Positions 1-10,075 of a stretch of DNA of 64,000 nucleotides are shown here, piece by piece (position 1 is the first letter of the stretch; every line of letters starts with the position of its first letter). Source of the stretch: Rhizobacter sp. Root1238 (GTDB lineage: Bacteria; Pseudomonadota; Gammaproteobacteria; Burkholderiales; Burkholderiaceae_C); contig NZ_LMDM01000014.1 of assembly GCF_001425825.1 (NCBI RefSeq), forward strand, positions 1 to 64,000. The letters are read 5' to 3'. Both the position numbers and the translations under genes were made by a program. The notes under the pieces were generated by a model, which saw nothing but the letters and a program-made list of their open reading frames with translations, searched no databases and was not told the origin of the DNA.

Positions 1-7
1 GACGGAG

Positions 8-166
8 AAGATCGGCTTTGGGGATGGCGGGCGCAGCCCGCTTCGTGGACTGACTCATCGGCACTGTTTGACCACAGCGAACGAAGTGAGCGGAGGGAGT
101 TTGCCGATGCATCCCCAAAGCCGATCTTTGCAGTGGAGTCGACGGGCCCCCGGGGGGCCCGTCGAC
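8..166. repeat. Nested palindromic element, copy 1
   Basis: Outer arms at 8-26 and 110-128 are perfect 19-bp inverted repeats. Inner arms CATCGGCA (56-63) and TGCCGATG (102-109) enclose a core at 63-102 that runs from ACTGTTTGACC to GGAGGGAGTTT. Between the left outer and inner arms lies a small hairpin, GCGGGC-GCA-GCCCGC, followed by CTTCGTGGACTGACT. Just outside the right arm, 138-166 is a near-perfect palindrome centred on CCCCCGGGGGG with GTCGAC ends. The core returns in inverse orientation at 16500-16539. No coding capacity is evident. The element type is not one I recognise; it could be a large intergenic cruciform or hairpin repeat. Confidence 0.75.
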
Positions 167-228
167 CGCCCCGGCATGAGTCCCCAGCCCATCCCCTCAC
201 CCGTCGCGACGAGCAGAAGCAGCAGCAG

Positions 229-561
229 CTAGGCCTGCCACACCCCGAACCCAGCTTCACGCAGAGCGATGCCCAGCTCCACTTCCATGTCGCGTGCCCC
301 GTCGTACGGCATAGGGTTGTAGACCTCGTACAGCTTCGGCAGCAACCTCAGCCCGTACGCCGTGACGAAGCGGTTCGCCTGGATGCCGGCCTTGTGCTTG
401 TCGAAGCGGACGTCCGGGTCCAGCCCCGTCATCCCGACGTAGACGAAGGGCTTGCCGAGCTGGTAGTCGGGGTTGGCCTTGCGGAAGCTCGGCTCGTTCC
501 ACACCTGATCGGCCAGCTCCACCACGTAGACGCTGTAGTGATGCTTCGGCCGCCGCGCCAC
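229..561 (-). CDS. Small GIY-YIG-like protein
   Basis: This is a 110-residue basic protein. The N-terminal YSVYVVEL segment followed by FVYVGMTGLDPDVRFDKHK resembles the GIY and YIG strands and following helix of the GIY-YIG nuclease fold, in which the tyrosines and the arginine after YIG contribute to the active site. A glutamate-rich ending (DMEVELGIALREAG) could supply the metal-binding Glu. The length fits stand-alone GIY-YIG domain proteins, which are often of unknown substrate. It lies 6 bp downstream of the dehydratase gene on the same strand, so the two may be cotranscribed. The family is inferred from motif order only and no specific function is assigned. Confidence 0.6.
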   Translation of the reverse strand: MARRPKHHYSVYVVELADQVWNEPSFRKANPDYQLGKPFVYVGMTGLDPDVRFDKHKAGIQANRFVTAYGLRLLPKLYEVYNPMPYDGARDMEVELGIALREAGFGVWQA

Positions 562-567
562 GGTCGC

Positions 568-1578
568 TCAGGCCGGCTTGCCGCGTGCCACCAGTTCGGC
601 GTGGCGCGCCGCGTCGATGTTGCTGCCGCACATGACCAGGCCGACGCGCTTTCCGTCGAGCCGGTCCTTCAGCGGACCGAACAGCGCCGCCACCGCCGCG
701 GCCGGCGCCGGCTCGACCGCGAGCTTCATGTCGATGAACAGGTCGTGCATGCCGCGGCACAGGTCGTCGTCGGAGACGCGCACGATCTCGTCGACGAAAC
801 GACGGCACAGGCCAAAGCTGTAGGCCAGCGCATAAGGCGCCCCCAGGCTGTCGGCGATGGTGTCGACCGCGTCGAGCTTCACCGGCTCGCCGGCCCGGAA
901 GCTGCGGTACATCGCATCGGCGCCGAAGGGCTCGACGCCGTAGACGCGGCAGTCCGGATTGAGCTGCTTGACCGCCGCTGCGATGCCCGAGATCAAGCCG
1001 CCACCACCGACCGGCACGACCACCGCGTCGAGCTGCGGCACCTGCTGCATGAACTCCAGCCCGACCGTCGCGGTGCCGAGCGAGGTCAGCGGCCCGTCGA
1101 ACGGATGGATCATCGTGCGGCCCTCGTCGGCCACCAGCGCCTGCGCCTGGGCGAAGGCCTCGTGCACGTTCTTCACCAGCACGACCTTCGCACCGAAGCC
1201 CTCGCAGGTGGCGATGCGCAGCGGGCTCGCGTGCTGCGGCATCACGACCGTCGCGCGGGTGCCGGCGATCCGCGCCGCATAGGCAGCCGCGATCGCGTGG
1301 TTGCCGGCACTCGCGGCGACGATGCCGCGCCGCTTCGCGTCGGCATCCAGCGCCTCCACGCAGTTCAGCGCGCCGCGCAGCTTGAAGCTGCCGGTGGTCT
1401 GCCAGAGCTCCAGCTTCAGCCAGACCTCGGTCGACGGCGACAGGCGCGTCGCGGCGGCGCCGGTCTGCCAGCGCCACGCCGGCGTCGCGAGCACCTTGCC
1501 GGCCAGGCGGTCGGCGGTGGCGCGGATGTCGGCCAGGGAGGGGAAGGGCGTTTCGGAAACTTCGGTGGCGTGCGTCAT
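568..1578 (-). CDS. PLP-dependent threonine/serine dehydratase-like enzyme
   Basis: A 336-residue fold-type II PLP enzyme. The Schiff-base lysine lies in GSFKLRG, the substrate loop is SAGNHA and the phosphate-binding glycine loop is VPVGGGGL, all as in threonine dehydratase or serine racemase. It lacks the C-terminal ACT-like regulatory domain of biosynthetic IlvA, so it belongs to the short catabolic or racemase-like group. The likely reaction is deamination of L-threonine or L-serine to a 2-oxo acid and ammonia in the cytoplasm. The start is the ATG at 1578, with GGAGA-type bases just upstream. It is divergent from the methyltransferase gene that begins near 1648. The exact substrate cannot be read from sequence. 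Confidence 0.85.
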   Translation of the reverse strand: MTHATEVSETPFPSLADIRATADRLAGKVLATPAWRWQTGAAATRLSPSTEVWLKLELWQTTGSFKLRGALNCVEALDADAKRRGIVAASAGNHAIAAAYAARIAGTRATVVMPQHASPLRIATCEGFGAKVVLVKNVHEAFAQAQALVADEGRTMIHPFDGPLTSLGTATVGLEFMQQVPQLDAVVVPVGGGGLISGIAAAVKQLNPDCRVYGVEPFGADAMYRSFRAGEPVKLDAVDTIADSLGAPYALAYSFGLCRRFVDEIVRVSDDDLCRGMHDLFIDMKLAVEPAPAAAVAALFGPLKDRLDGKRVGLVMCGSNIDAARHAELVARGKPA

Positions 1579-1647
1579 GGGGTTCTCCGGGGCCGGATTG
1601 TCCGTGCAAGCGACGCGGCCTGCAGAGGCCCCGGGATAATGCGCCGG

Positions 1648-2832
1648 ATGACAAGCAGCACGAGCGACGGCGACAAGTTATTCAAGCGGCTGGCCGACAG
1701 CCTGGACGAGCACACGTTCGTCAAGCTGGTGCTGGCCAAGTACCGCGGGCCCGAACCCGACCTGCTGCGCGCCACGGTGCGCCGCATCCAGGTGCGCGAT
1801 GCCGACACGCTCAGCTTCGTCTACACCCACCGCACGCGCGACGTGACCAAGAACATGCCGCTCGCCGAGGGCCTGCAAAGCCTGCGCGAACGGGCCACCG
1901 AGCTGTTCGGCCACCTGCACCTGATGACGCGTGGCGAGGACGTGCAGCTGATGGTCAGCAAGAAGGGGCAGCAGACGCTGCGCGTGGCCGCTGTCGAGCA
2001 TGAAGCCGACGACGCGGCCGCCGGCCACGACCGCGAGAAGCACCGCTTCGTCGACCTGACGCGGCCCTTCCTGGCCGACCTCGGTGTCACGACGGCGCAG
2101 CACCAGCTGGTGCCCGCGATGGCGCGCAAGTGGAAGCAGATCAACAAGTTCGTCGAGGTGCTCGACAGCGCGCTGAAGGCCTCGCCGCTGCGCGACGCGA
2201 AGGACGTGCGGGTGCTCGACTTCGGCGCCGGCAAGGGCTACCTGACGTTTGCGATGCACGACTACCTGCACGGCACGCGCGGCATGAACGCGCAGGTCAC
2301 CGGCGTCGAGCTGCGCGAGGACATGGTGCGGCTGTGCAACGCCGCCGCGCAGCGCAACGGCATGGCCGGCCTCGCGTTCCGCCACGGCGACGTGCGCACG
2401 CATGCGCGCGAACCGGTCGACGTGATGATCGCGCTGCACGCCTGCGACATCGCCACCGACTACGCGATCGACATGGGCATCCGCGCCGGCGCGTCCATCA
2501 TCATGTGCTCGCCGTGCTGCCACAAGCAGATCCGCCCGCAGCTGCTGAGCCCGCACCCGCTGCGGCCGATCCTGCAGCACGGCATCCACCTCGGCCAGGA
2601 AGCCGAGATGCTGACCGACGGCCTGCGCGCGCTGCTGCTCGACTCGCAGGGCTACGACACGCAGGTGTTCGAGTTCGTCGCGCTCGAGCACACCAGCAAG
2701 AACAAGATGATCCTGGCGGTGAAGCGCGGCCAGCCGAAGCCGGCCGACGAGGTGCTGGCGCAGATCCGCGAGATCAAGGCCTTCTATGGCATCCGCGAGC
2801 ACTGTCTGGAGACGCTGCTGGCCGCGGCCTGA
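1648..2832 (+). CDS. SAM-dependent methyltransferase, PF13679-like
   Basis: About 394 residues. The Rossmann motif [14 protein letters not shown], a downstream GVELREDMV acidic loop and the later [15 protein letters not shown] segment match class I methyltransferases of the methyltransf_32 type (related to human METTL25/GSTCD). The two cysteines in CSPCCHK are typical of that family. The N-terminal ~170 residues show no recognised domain. An in-frame ATG at 1639 is an alternative start; neither has a strong ribosome site. A much longer open frame continues upstream antisense to the dehydratase, but it is only a G+C-driven extension. The substrate is unknown. The gene converges with the GMC oxidoreductase gene, separated by a hairpin. 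Confidence 0.8.
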   Translation: MTSSTSDGDKLFKRLADSLDEHTFVKLVLAKYRGPEPDLLRATVRRIQVRDADTLSFVYTHRTRDVTKNMPLAEGLQSLRERATELFGHLHLMTRGEDVQLMVSKKGQQTLRVAAVEHEADDAAAGHDREKHRFVDLTRPFLADLGVTTAQHQLVPAMARKWKQINKFVEVLDSALKASPLRDAKDVRVLDFGAGKGYLTFAMHDYLHGTRGMNAQVTGVELREDMVRLCNAAAQRNGMAGLAFRHGDVRTHAREPVDVMIALHACDIATDYAIDMGIRAGASIIMCSPCCHKQIRPQLLSPHPLRPILQHGIHLGQEAEMLTDGLRALLLDSQGYDTQVFEFVALEHTSKNKMILAVKRGQPKPADEVLAQIREIKAFYGIREHCLETLLAAA

Positions 2833-2848
2833 ACGCTGCGTTCAGGCC
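2826..2848. terminator. Hairpin between convergent genes
   Basis: GGCCTGAACG-CTG-CGTTCAGGCC is a perfect 10-bp stem with a 3-nt loop, spanning the stop codons of the methyltransferase and the GMC oxidoreductase genes. The symmetry suits a bidirectional terminator, although there is no clear T tract, so Rho-independent function is uncertain. Confidence 0.45.
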
Positions 2849-4440
2849 GCCAGGATCAGGTCGGCCGCCTTCTCGGCAATCATGATCGTCGGTGCGTTCG
2901 TGTTGCCACCGATCAGCGTCGGCATCACCGACGCGTCGACGACGCGCAGGCCCTGCAGCCCGTGCACCCGCAGCGTCGCGTCGACCACCGCCATCGCATC
3001 GGCGCCCATCCTGCAGGTGCCGCTCGGGTGGTAGATGGTGTCGGCGCGGTTGCGGATCACCTCGCGGATCTCGTGGTCGCTCGACACGCCGGCGGTGAAC
3101 AGGTCGCGCCTGACGCGCGACGCGATGGCCGGCGCCTGCAGCAGCCGCTGCGTCAGCTTCCAGCCTTCGACCAGCACCTCCAGGTCGTCCGGATCGTCGA
3201 AGTACTTCGGATCGATCAGCGGCACATCGCGGATGTCGCCGCTTTGCACCAGCACCGTGCCGCGGCTGCGCGGGCGCAGCAGGCAGACGTGGCACGACAG
3301 CCCGTGCCGCAGGTGCAGCTTGCGCGCATGGTCGTCGACCAGCGCGACGACGAAGTGCAGCTGCACGTCCGGCGCCGTCGATTCGGGCGACACCCGCAGG
3401 AAGCCGCCGCCCTCGGCGAAGTTGCTGGTCAGCGGCCCGCTGCGCTCGCGCCGGTAGCGGCCGAACGCGCGCAACGCGCTGAGGCTGCCGGCCGGCGAGA
3501 AGCCGAACAGCGCCGTGTCGGGCACGCGGTAGCCGAACGTGAAATCGATGTGGTCCTGCAGGTTGCGGCCGACGCCCGGCAGGTGGTGCTTCAGGTGGAT
3601 GCCGGTGCGCTGCAGGAAGGCGCCGTCGCCGACGCCCGACACCTGCAGCAGCTGCGGCGTCTGCAATGCGCCGGCGCACAGGATCACCTCGCGGCGCGCC
3701 ATCAGCCGCTCGACGTGGCCGCCACGCGCCATCTCGATGCCGACCGCACGCTTGCCGTCGAACAGCACGCGCAGCGTCTGCGCCTTCGTCAGCACGTGCA
3801 GGTTGTCGCGGCGGTCCATCACCGGGTGCAGGTACGCGCGCGCGGCGCTCCAGCGCTCTCCGCGGTGCTGCGTGACCTGGTAGAGGCCGATGCCGTCCTG
3901 GCTTGCGCCGTTGAAGTCGTCGTTCAGCGCGAAGCCGGCCTCGCGCGCCGCCTGCAGCCAGACCTGCTGCCACGGGTTCGCGCTGCGCAGCTCGCCGACG
4001 TGCAGCGGGCCGCTGCTCCCGTGGAACTCGTCGTGCAGCCGCTCGTTGTTCTCGGCCTTCTTGAAGTACGGCAGCACCTCGTCGTAGGACCAGCCGGGGT
4101 TGCCGAGCGCGGCCCAGTGGTCGTAGTCGCTGCGGTGGCCGCGGATGTAGATCATCGCGTTGATCGCCGACGAGCCGCCCAGCGCCTTGCCGCGCGGCTG
4201 GTAGCCGCGGCGGCCGTTCAGGCCGGTCTGCGGCACGGTCTCGAAGGCCCAGTTGTTCAGCCGCGTCGGCAGCATCGTGACCGCGCCGACCGGCATGTCG
4301 ATCAACGCGCCGCGGCCGTCGCCGCCGGCCTCGATCAACGCGACCGTGTTCGCCGGGTCGGCGCTGAGCCGGTTCGCGAGCACGCAGCCGGCCGAGCCGC
4401 CACCGACGATCAGGAAATCGACTTCGTTCGTCTCTGTCAT
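2842..4440 (-). CDS. GMC-family FAD oxidoreductase (choline/alcohol dehydrogenase type)
   Basis: A 532-residue glucose-methanol-choline oxidoreductase. The N-terminal FAD-binding motif is [19 protein letters not shown]. The GMC signature region [19 protein letters not shown] follows, and the C-terminal segments [10 protein letters not shown] and [26 protein letters not shown] contain the catalytic His and Asn region. The length fits the BetA/AlkJ group. These enzymes oxidise alcohols and pass electrons to an acceptor. There is no betaine aldehyde dehydrogenase next door, so choline should not be assumed as the substrate. The gene stands alone: the next gene on this strand is the EAL protein gene, transcribed toward 4511. 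Confidence 0.88.
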   Translation of the reverse strand: MTETNEVDFLIVGGGSAGCVLANRLSADPANTVALIEAGGDGRGALIDMPVGAVTMLPTRLNNWAFETVPQTGLNGRRGYQPRGKALGGSSAINAMIYIRGHRSDYDHWAALGNPGWSYDEVLPYFKKAENNERLHDEFHGSSGPLHVGELRSANPWQQVWLQAAREAGFALNDDFNGASQDGIGLYQVTQHRGERWSAARAYLHPVMDRRDNLHVLTKAQTLRVLFDGKRAVGIEMARGGHVERLMARREVILCAGALQTPQLLQVSGVGDGAFLQRTGIHLKHHLPGVGRNLQDHIDFTFGYRVPDTALFGFSPAGSLSALRAFGRYRRERSGPLTSNFAEGGGFLRVSPESTAPDVQLHFVVALVDDHARKLHLRHGLSCHVCLLRPRSRGTVLVQSGDIRDVPLIDPKYFDDPDDLEVLVEGWKLTQRLLQAPAIASRVRRDLFTAGVSSDHEIREVIRNRADTIYHPSGTCRMGADAMAVVDATLRVHGLQGLRVVDASVMPTLIGGNTNAPTIMIAEKAADLILAA

Positions 4441-4510
4441 GGAGGCGCATGCTCGCGGCGCGGCCGCAGCGGTGTCAATCGGCAGCGTCCCGCGGCCAGA
4501 CCCACCGGGC

Positions 4511-6829
4511 CTAGATGAGGCTGTGGCCGAACTGCGGCGGGCCGGGCAGCATCAGGTCCTCGATCGACGGCAGCCCGCCGAGCAGCATCGGCGTCCAGTG
4601 CTCGGCCGGCGCCGGCGCATGGAACAGGAAGCCCTGGTAGGCGTCGACGCCCAGCATCTGCAGGAAGCGCAGTTGCGCGCCGCGCTCGACGCCTTCGGCC
4701 ACCACCTGCAGGTGCAGGTTGTTGGCCAGCGTGACGATCGAGCGCACGATGCGCTCGCGCCGCGCATTGCCCGGCAGGTCGAGCAGGAAGCTGCGGTCGA
4801 TCTTCAGCACGTCGATCGGCAGGTCGGCCAGCTTCGACAGCGACGAATAGCCGGTGCCGAAATCGTCGATCGAGATCTTGAACGACCATTCGCGCAGCAG
4901 CTTCAGCTGCGCGAGCGCGCGCTCCGGCCGCTCGGCGAGGAAGGTCTCGGTGACCTCCAGGTCGAGCGCGCCGACCGGCACGTCGTAGCGGCCGACCGCG
5001 GCGAGCACCGTCTCGAACAGGTTGTCGCGGTCGAGGTCGCGCGCCGACAGGTTCACAGCGACGCGCGGCGCCGGCGCGCCGGCCGCCATCCACAGCGCGA
5101 GCTGCCGGCACACCTCGTCGAGGATGTAGTCGGTGATGCGCGACACGCAGCCCATCTGCTCGGCCACCGGCACGAACTCGGCCGGCGACACCGCGCCGAG
5201 CGCCGGGCTGTTCCAGCGCACCAGCGCCTCGAAGCCGAGCAACTGGCCGTTCGAACGCACCTGCGGCTGGTAGACGACGTGCAGCTCGCGGTCGTCGATC
5301 GCGCGCTCGAGCGCCGACTCGATCGCGATGCGGCGGCTGACCGCGCGCTCGCTGATCGGCGTGCCGACGTCGTCGGCGTTGGCGCCTTCGCGCGCCAGCT
5401 CCATCGCGACGCCGCTGCGGTGCATCACCTCGGCGGCCTGCGCGCTGTCGTTCGGGAACAGCGCGGCGCCGAGCGCGAGCTCCACCTGCACTTGGCCGCT
5501 GCCGACCTGCAACTGGTGCGGCAGCGCCCGGCGCAGCCGCGTCACCGCCATCATGGCCTGCACTGCCGGCACCGGCGGGAGCGCGATGCTCAGCATCGAG
5601 CCGCGGGTGCGGGCGATGTAGCTGTCCTTGCCGCCGGCCTCGCGCAGCGCGTTCGCGAACGCGACGATGAACTGGTTGCCCTGCGCCATGCCGAAGCGCG
5701 CGTTGACCTGGCGCAGCGAGCCGAGCCCGCACGACACCACCGGGATCACCATGCCGGGCAGCAGCATCGCGCGCTGGCGCTCCAGCCACTGCGCCATGCC
5801 TTCGGGGCGCGGCAGGCCGGTGACGACGTCGTGCGAGGCCAGGTACTCGGCCTCGGCCTGGCTGCGCACCAGGTTGCGCTGCAGCTCGCGCAGCTCGGTC
5901 ACGTCCTGGAAGCTGACCGCGAAGTGGCGATCGCCGCAGGCGAAGCGGTTGCGCACCACCAGCCGGCGCTGCGCACGGCCTTCGCCGACCAGCCATTCGG
6001 TGCCGGCGTCGAAGCTCGGGACAGCGCTACCTTCCGGGGCGGGCGAACGCAGCCAGCGGGACAGCGGCTGGTCGTCGACGACGCTGCCGGCGAGCTGCGC
6101 GAACAGCCGGTTGCCGCGGCGCACGCGGCCGTCGTCGCGGCACACCACGACGGCGGTGCCCTGGTTCTCGAACAGGTCCTCGTACAGGTCCTGCATGCGC
6201 TGGGCATGCTGCTGCGAATGCTTGACCGCGCTCAGGATGCGGAACACCGCGAGCGGCAGGCAGAAGTTGAAGAAGGTGAACAGCAGGCCGTGGATGTACA
6301 GCGGCGAGGTGTCGATGGTGACGTCGATGCCGAACAGGTTGGGCATCACGAAGCCGCTGGCCGCGAACCAGAACGGCACGATGTTGAACGCCATCAGCGC
6401 GAGCGCGAGCCGGTAGCCGCGCAGCAGGCCCGCCAGCAGCGGCGCCGAATAGCAGAACACATAGCCCAGGCGCTGCACCTCGGGAATGCGCACGCAGGTG
6501 GCAATCACCACGCCGGCGGCGTAGACGGCGACGATCAGGCCGTTGGCGCTCAGACGCTGGTGCTGCGTCGACCAGCGGATCGCCGCCAGCAGCGCGACGT
6601 AGAACGCGATGACGATGAACAGGATGTAGTAGACGCCGCGCTGCAGCCCGAGCCACGAGCTGTGCAATGCGATCGCGGCCTCGAGCGTGATGCCGCTGAG
6701 CAGGACGATGCGCAGCGCGCTCAGCTGAACGCGGCTGTCGGTGTCCTGGGACGGGCGGCCCGGCAATTGCAGGAAGGCGTGCAAGGACGCCCAGAGGCGC
6801 TCACCCGTCGAGATCAAGCGGCGGAACAT
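4511..6829 (-). CDS. Membrane EAL-domain c-di-GMP phosphodiesterase with degenerate GGDEF
   Basis: About 772 residues from the ATG at 6829; an ATG at 6922 would add 31 residues. The N-terminal third has several hydrophobic segments, likely six membrane helices. A PAS-like region follows (DLFENQGTAVVVCRDDGRVRRGN), then a GGDEF fold whose signature has decayed to TRGSMLSIAL, so cyclase activity is not expected. The C-terminal EAL domain is intact: FEALVRW, DLEVTETFL, IDDFGTGYSS with LKIDRSFL, and VVAEGVE, which carry the metal and catalytic residues. It most likely hydrolyses c-di-GMP at the membrane in response to a sensed signal. A diguanylate cyclase is encoded separately at 30293-32320. Confidence 0.9.
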   Translation of the reverse strand: MFRRLISTGERLWASLHAFLQLPGRPSQDTDSRVQLSALRIVLLSGITLEAAIALHSSWLGLQRGVYYILFIVIAFYVALLAAIRWSTQHQRLSANGLIVAVYAAGVVIATCVRIPEVQRLGYVFCYSAPLLAGLLRGYRLALALMAFNIVPFWFAASGFVMPNLFGIDVTIDTSPLYIHGLLFTFFNFCLPLAVFRILSAVKHSQQHAQRMQDLYEDLFENQGTAVVVCRDDGRVRRGNRLFAQLAGSVVDDQPLSRWLRSPAPEGSAVPSFDAGTEWLVGEGRAQRRLVVRNRFACGDRHFAVSFQDVTELRELQRNLVRSQAEAEYLASHDVVTGLPRPEGMAQWLERQRAMLLPGMVIPVVSCGLGSLRQVNARFGMAQGNQFIVAFANALREAGGKDSYIARTRGSMLSIALPPVPAVQAMMAVTRLRRALPHQLQVGSGQVQVELALGAALFPNDSAQAAEVMHRSGVAMELAREGANADDVGTPISERAVSRRIAIESALERAIDDRELHVVYQPQVRSNGQLLGFEALVRWNSPALGAVSPAEFVPVAEQMGCVSRITDYILDEVCRQLALWMAAGAPAPRVAVNLSARDLDRDNLFETVLAAVGRYDVPVGALDLEVTETFLAERPERALAQLKLLREWSFKISIDDFGTGYSSLSKLADLPIDVLKIDRSFLLDLPGNARRERIVRSIVTLANNLHLQVVAEGVERGAQLRFLQMLGVDAYQGFLFHAPAPAEHWTPMLLGGLPSIEDLMLPGPPQFGHSLI

Positions 6830-7009
6830 CGGATCAGGCTGACGTGGCTGCTGACTGGCAAAGCTGCTGAGTGTGCCCGTCGCTGGTGCACACACGACGG
6901 CGGCGAGCGTGAACGACTTCACGGCAGGAGGGCAGCCCCTGGGGGAAACCCGTGCATCCAGTGCTGGGCGCGATCGACGGTGATGCCCGCATGCGATGGG
7001 TCCGCCGGC

Positions 7010-8249
<1,240 letters not shown>

Positions 8250-8266
8250 AACCTTCAGGGCTTGCC

Positions 8267-8491
8267 ATGCACACGCTGAAACTCACGCAGATCGGCAATT
8301 CGGTCGGCGTCATCCTGCCCAAAGAGGTTTTGGTGCGGCTGAAAGTCGAGAAAGGTGATGTCGTCTATCTCACCGATAGCCCCGATGGCGTCAGGATCAC
8401 GCCGCATGATCCGGCCTTCGAGACGCAGATGGAGCTTGCTCGCCAGATCATGAAGAAGCGTCGTGCGGCTTTGCGCGAACTGGCGAAGTGA
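8267..8491 (+). CDS. AbrB/MazE-family antitoxin
   Basis: A 74-residue protein with the swapped-hairpin AbrB signature LKLTQIGNSVGVILPKEVL, followed by LKVEKGDVVYL. The C-terminal tail (FETQMELARQIMKKRRAALRELAK) is helical and charged, as expected for the toxin-neutralising segment. It should bind its own promoter and hold the downstream Doc protein inactive. Its TGA stop overlaps the ATG of the doc gene, giving translational coupling, the usual antitoxin-first order. AbrB-Doc pairings are known alternatives to Phd-Doc. The pair sits between tgt and queA on the opposite strand and is probably acquired. Confidence 0.88.
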   Translation: MHTLKLTQIGNSVGVILPKEVLVRLKVEKGDVVYLTDSPDGVRITPHDPAFETQMELARQIMKKRRAALRELAK

Positions 8492-8877
8492 TGGCGGACT
8501 GGATCTGGCTCGACCGCGCCGCCATTCAGGCGATTCACGAAGAGCAGCTGGCCGAGCACGGTGGTGGTACCGGGGTGCGGGACGAGGGATTGATGGACTC
8601 GGCGTTGGCCCGGCCGCAGCAGCTGGCGTACTACGGCACACCGGATGCGGCTGCGGTTGCTGCCGCCTATGGGTTCGGACTGGCGCGCAACCATCCGTTT
8701 GTTGATGGGAACAAGCGGACAGCGTTCGTGGCGGCAGAACTGTTCCTCGCCTTGAACGGCTTCGACCTGATTGCGGACGACGAGGAATGCGTTCTGACCG
8801 TGCTGGCATTGGCGAGCGGCACGCTCACGGAGGAAGCGTTCGCGACCTGGATTCGGCAGAACACGGTGAAGCTTTGA
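8491..8877 (+). CDS. doc: Doc-type Fic toxin
   Basis: A 128-residue Fic-fold protein. The active-site motif NHPFVDGNKRTAF (residues 67-79) has the catalytic His68 and the NKR ending typical of Doc kinases, in place of the GNGR of AMPylating Fic enzymes. By family knowledge, Doc phosphorylates EF-Tu and stops translation; whether this protein does so is inference. Translation starts at the ATG overlapping the antitoxin stop; a GTG at 8488 is also in frame. Length matches P1 Doc (126 residues). No internal inhibitory helix (S/TxxxE(G/N)) is evident, consistent with inhibition by the separate antitoxin. Confidence 0.9.
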   Translation: MADWIWLDRAAIQAIHEEQLAEHGGGTGVRDEGLMDSALARPQQLAYYGTPDAAAVAAAYGFGLARNHPFVDGNKRTAFVAAELFLALNGFDLIADDEECVLTVLALASGTLTEEAFATWIRQNTVKL

Positions 8878-8929
8878 ATGCCTTGCGCGTCAATTCACGC
8901 TTCACTGCGCCAATGGGATTGCGGCCACG

Positions 8930-9994
8930 CTAGGTTTTGCGCTCCAGCAGCATCGCATCCCCATAGCTGAAGAAGCGGTAGCCCTGCGCGATCGCGTGCG
9001 CGTACAGCGCCGTCACGTGGCCGTACCCGGCGAACGCGCTGACCAGCATCAGCAGCGTGCTCTTCGGCAGGTGGAAGTTGGTGACCAGCACGTCGACGAC
9101 ACGAAACGTGAAACCGGGCGTGATGAAGATGTCGGTGTCGCGGCTGCCGGCCTGCAGGCTGCCGCCACGCGCGGCCGATTCGAGCGCGCGCAGCGTGGTC
9201 GTGCCGACCGACACCACCCGGCCGCCGGCCGCGTGCGTGCGCGCGATCGCGTCGACCGTGGCCTGCGGCACCTCGAACCATTCGCTGTGCATCGTGTGCT
9301 CGGCGATGTTCTCGCTGCGCACCGGCTGGAAGGTGCCGGCGCCGACGTGCAGCGTGACGCTCGCCGTGCCGACGCCGCGCTCGCGCAGCGCGGCCAGCAC
9401 GCCTTCGTCGAAATGCAGCGCCGCCGTCGGCGCGGCGGCCGCGCCCGGCCGTGCGGCGAACACCGTCTGGTAGCGCCGCTCGTCGTCGGCCTCGTCGGCA
9501 TGCGTGATGTACGGCGGCAACGGCACATGGCCGTGCCGCTCCAGCAGCGCGAGCGGATCGGACGGGAAGCGCAGGTGGAACAGGCTGCCGTCCGGCCCGC
9601 CGCGGCCCAGCACCTCGGCATCGAACGCGTCGGCGAAGCGCACCGTCTGGCCCGGCTTCGGCGACTTGCTGGCGCGCAGGTGCATCAGCAGTTCGTTGCC
9701 CGGCAGCAGCCGCTCGACCAGCGCCTCGACCGCACCGCCGCTGGCCTTCGCGCCGAACAGCCGCGCCTTGATCACGCGCGTGTCGTTGAAGACCAGCAGG
9801 TCGCCCGGCTGCAGCAGCGCCGGCAGGTCGCGGAAGATGCGGTCGGTGGGCGGAAGCTTGCGGCCGTCGAGCAGGCGTGACGCACTGCGTTCGGCGGCCG
9901 GGTGCTGCGCGATCAGCTCGGGCGGCAGCGCGAAGTCGAAATCGCTCAGCGTGAAGTGGCGAGGGGAGGGGGACGGAACGGAATCGGACGACAT
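8930..9994 (-). CDS. queA: S-adenosylmethionine:tRNA ribosyltransferase-isomerase
   Basis: A 354-residue QueA, which converts preQ1-34 in tRNA to epoxyqueuosine using the ribosyl part of SAM. The start is the ATG at 9994 ([21 protein letters not shown]). Conserved segments include [60 protein letters not shown] and the C-terminal [11 protein letters not shown]-like ending. The open frame extends far upstream antisense to recG, but that is spurious. It forms a divergent pair with recG (82 bp between starts). It acts just after Tgt, encoded at 7010-8167. Confidence 0.97.
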   Translation of the reverse strand: MSSDSVPSPSPRHFTLSDFDFALPPELIAQHPAAERSASRLLDGRKLPPTDRIFRDLPALLQPGDLLVFNDTRVIKARLFGAKASGGAVEALVERLLPGNELLMHLRASKSPKPGQTVRFADAFDAEVLGRGGPDGSLFHLRFPSDPLALLERHGHVPLPPYITHADEADDERRYQTVFAARPGAAAAPTAALHFDEGVLAALRERGVGTASVTLHVGAGTFQPVRSENIAEHTMHSEWFEVPQATVDAIARTHAAGGRVVSVGTTTLRALESAARGGSLQAGSRDTDIFITPGFTFRVVDVLVTNFHLPKSTLLMLVSAFAGYGHVTALYAHAIAQGYRFFSYGDAMLLERKT

Positions 9995-10075
9995 GGCATG
10001 CAGGCTGGACCGGCCTGACGAAGATCTGCAGGGCCGGATTGTTTCACGCGGCGGATCGCACGGCAGAATCAGCGC

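Noticed and set aside
133-2832. Very long open frames antisense to or extending real genes, for example at 133-2832, 8930-12244 and antisense to the alpha-2-macroglobulin gene (56330-61270).
   Set aside because: They are due to high G+C third-position bias; they lack recognisable domains outside the real genes and show Arg/Ala/His-rich composition.
2842-4440. Choline dehydrogenase betA.
   Set aside because: The GMC family is clear, but no betB, betI or choline transporter is nearby, so the substrate remains open.
5320-5900. A second active diguanylate cyclase in the EAL protein.
   Set aside because: The GGDEF signature has become RGSML, so it is probably a structural or regulatory domain.
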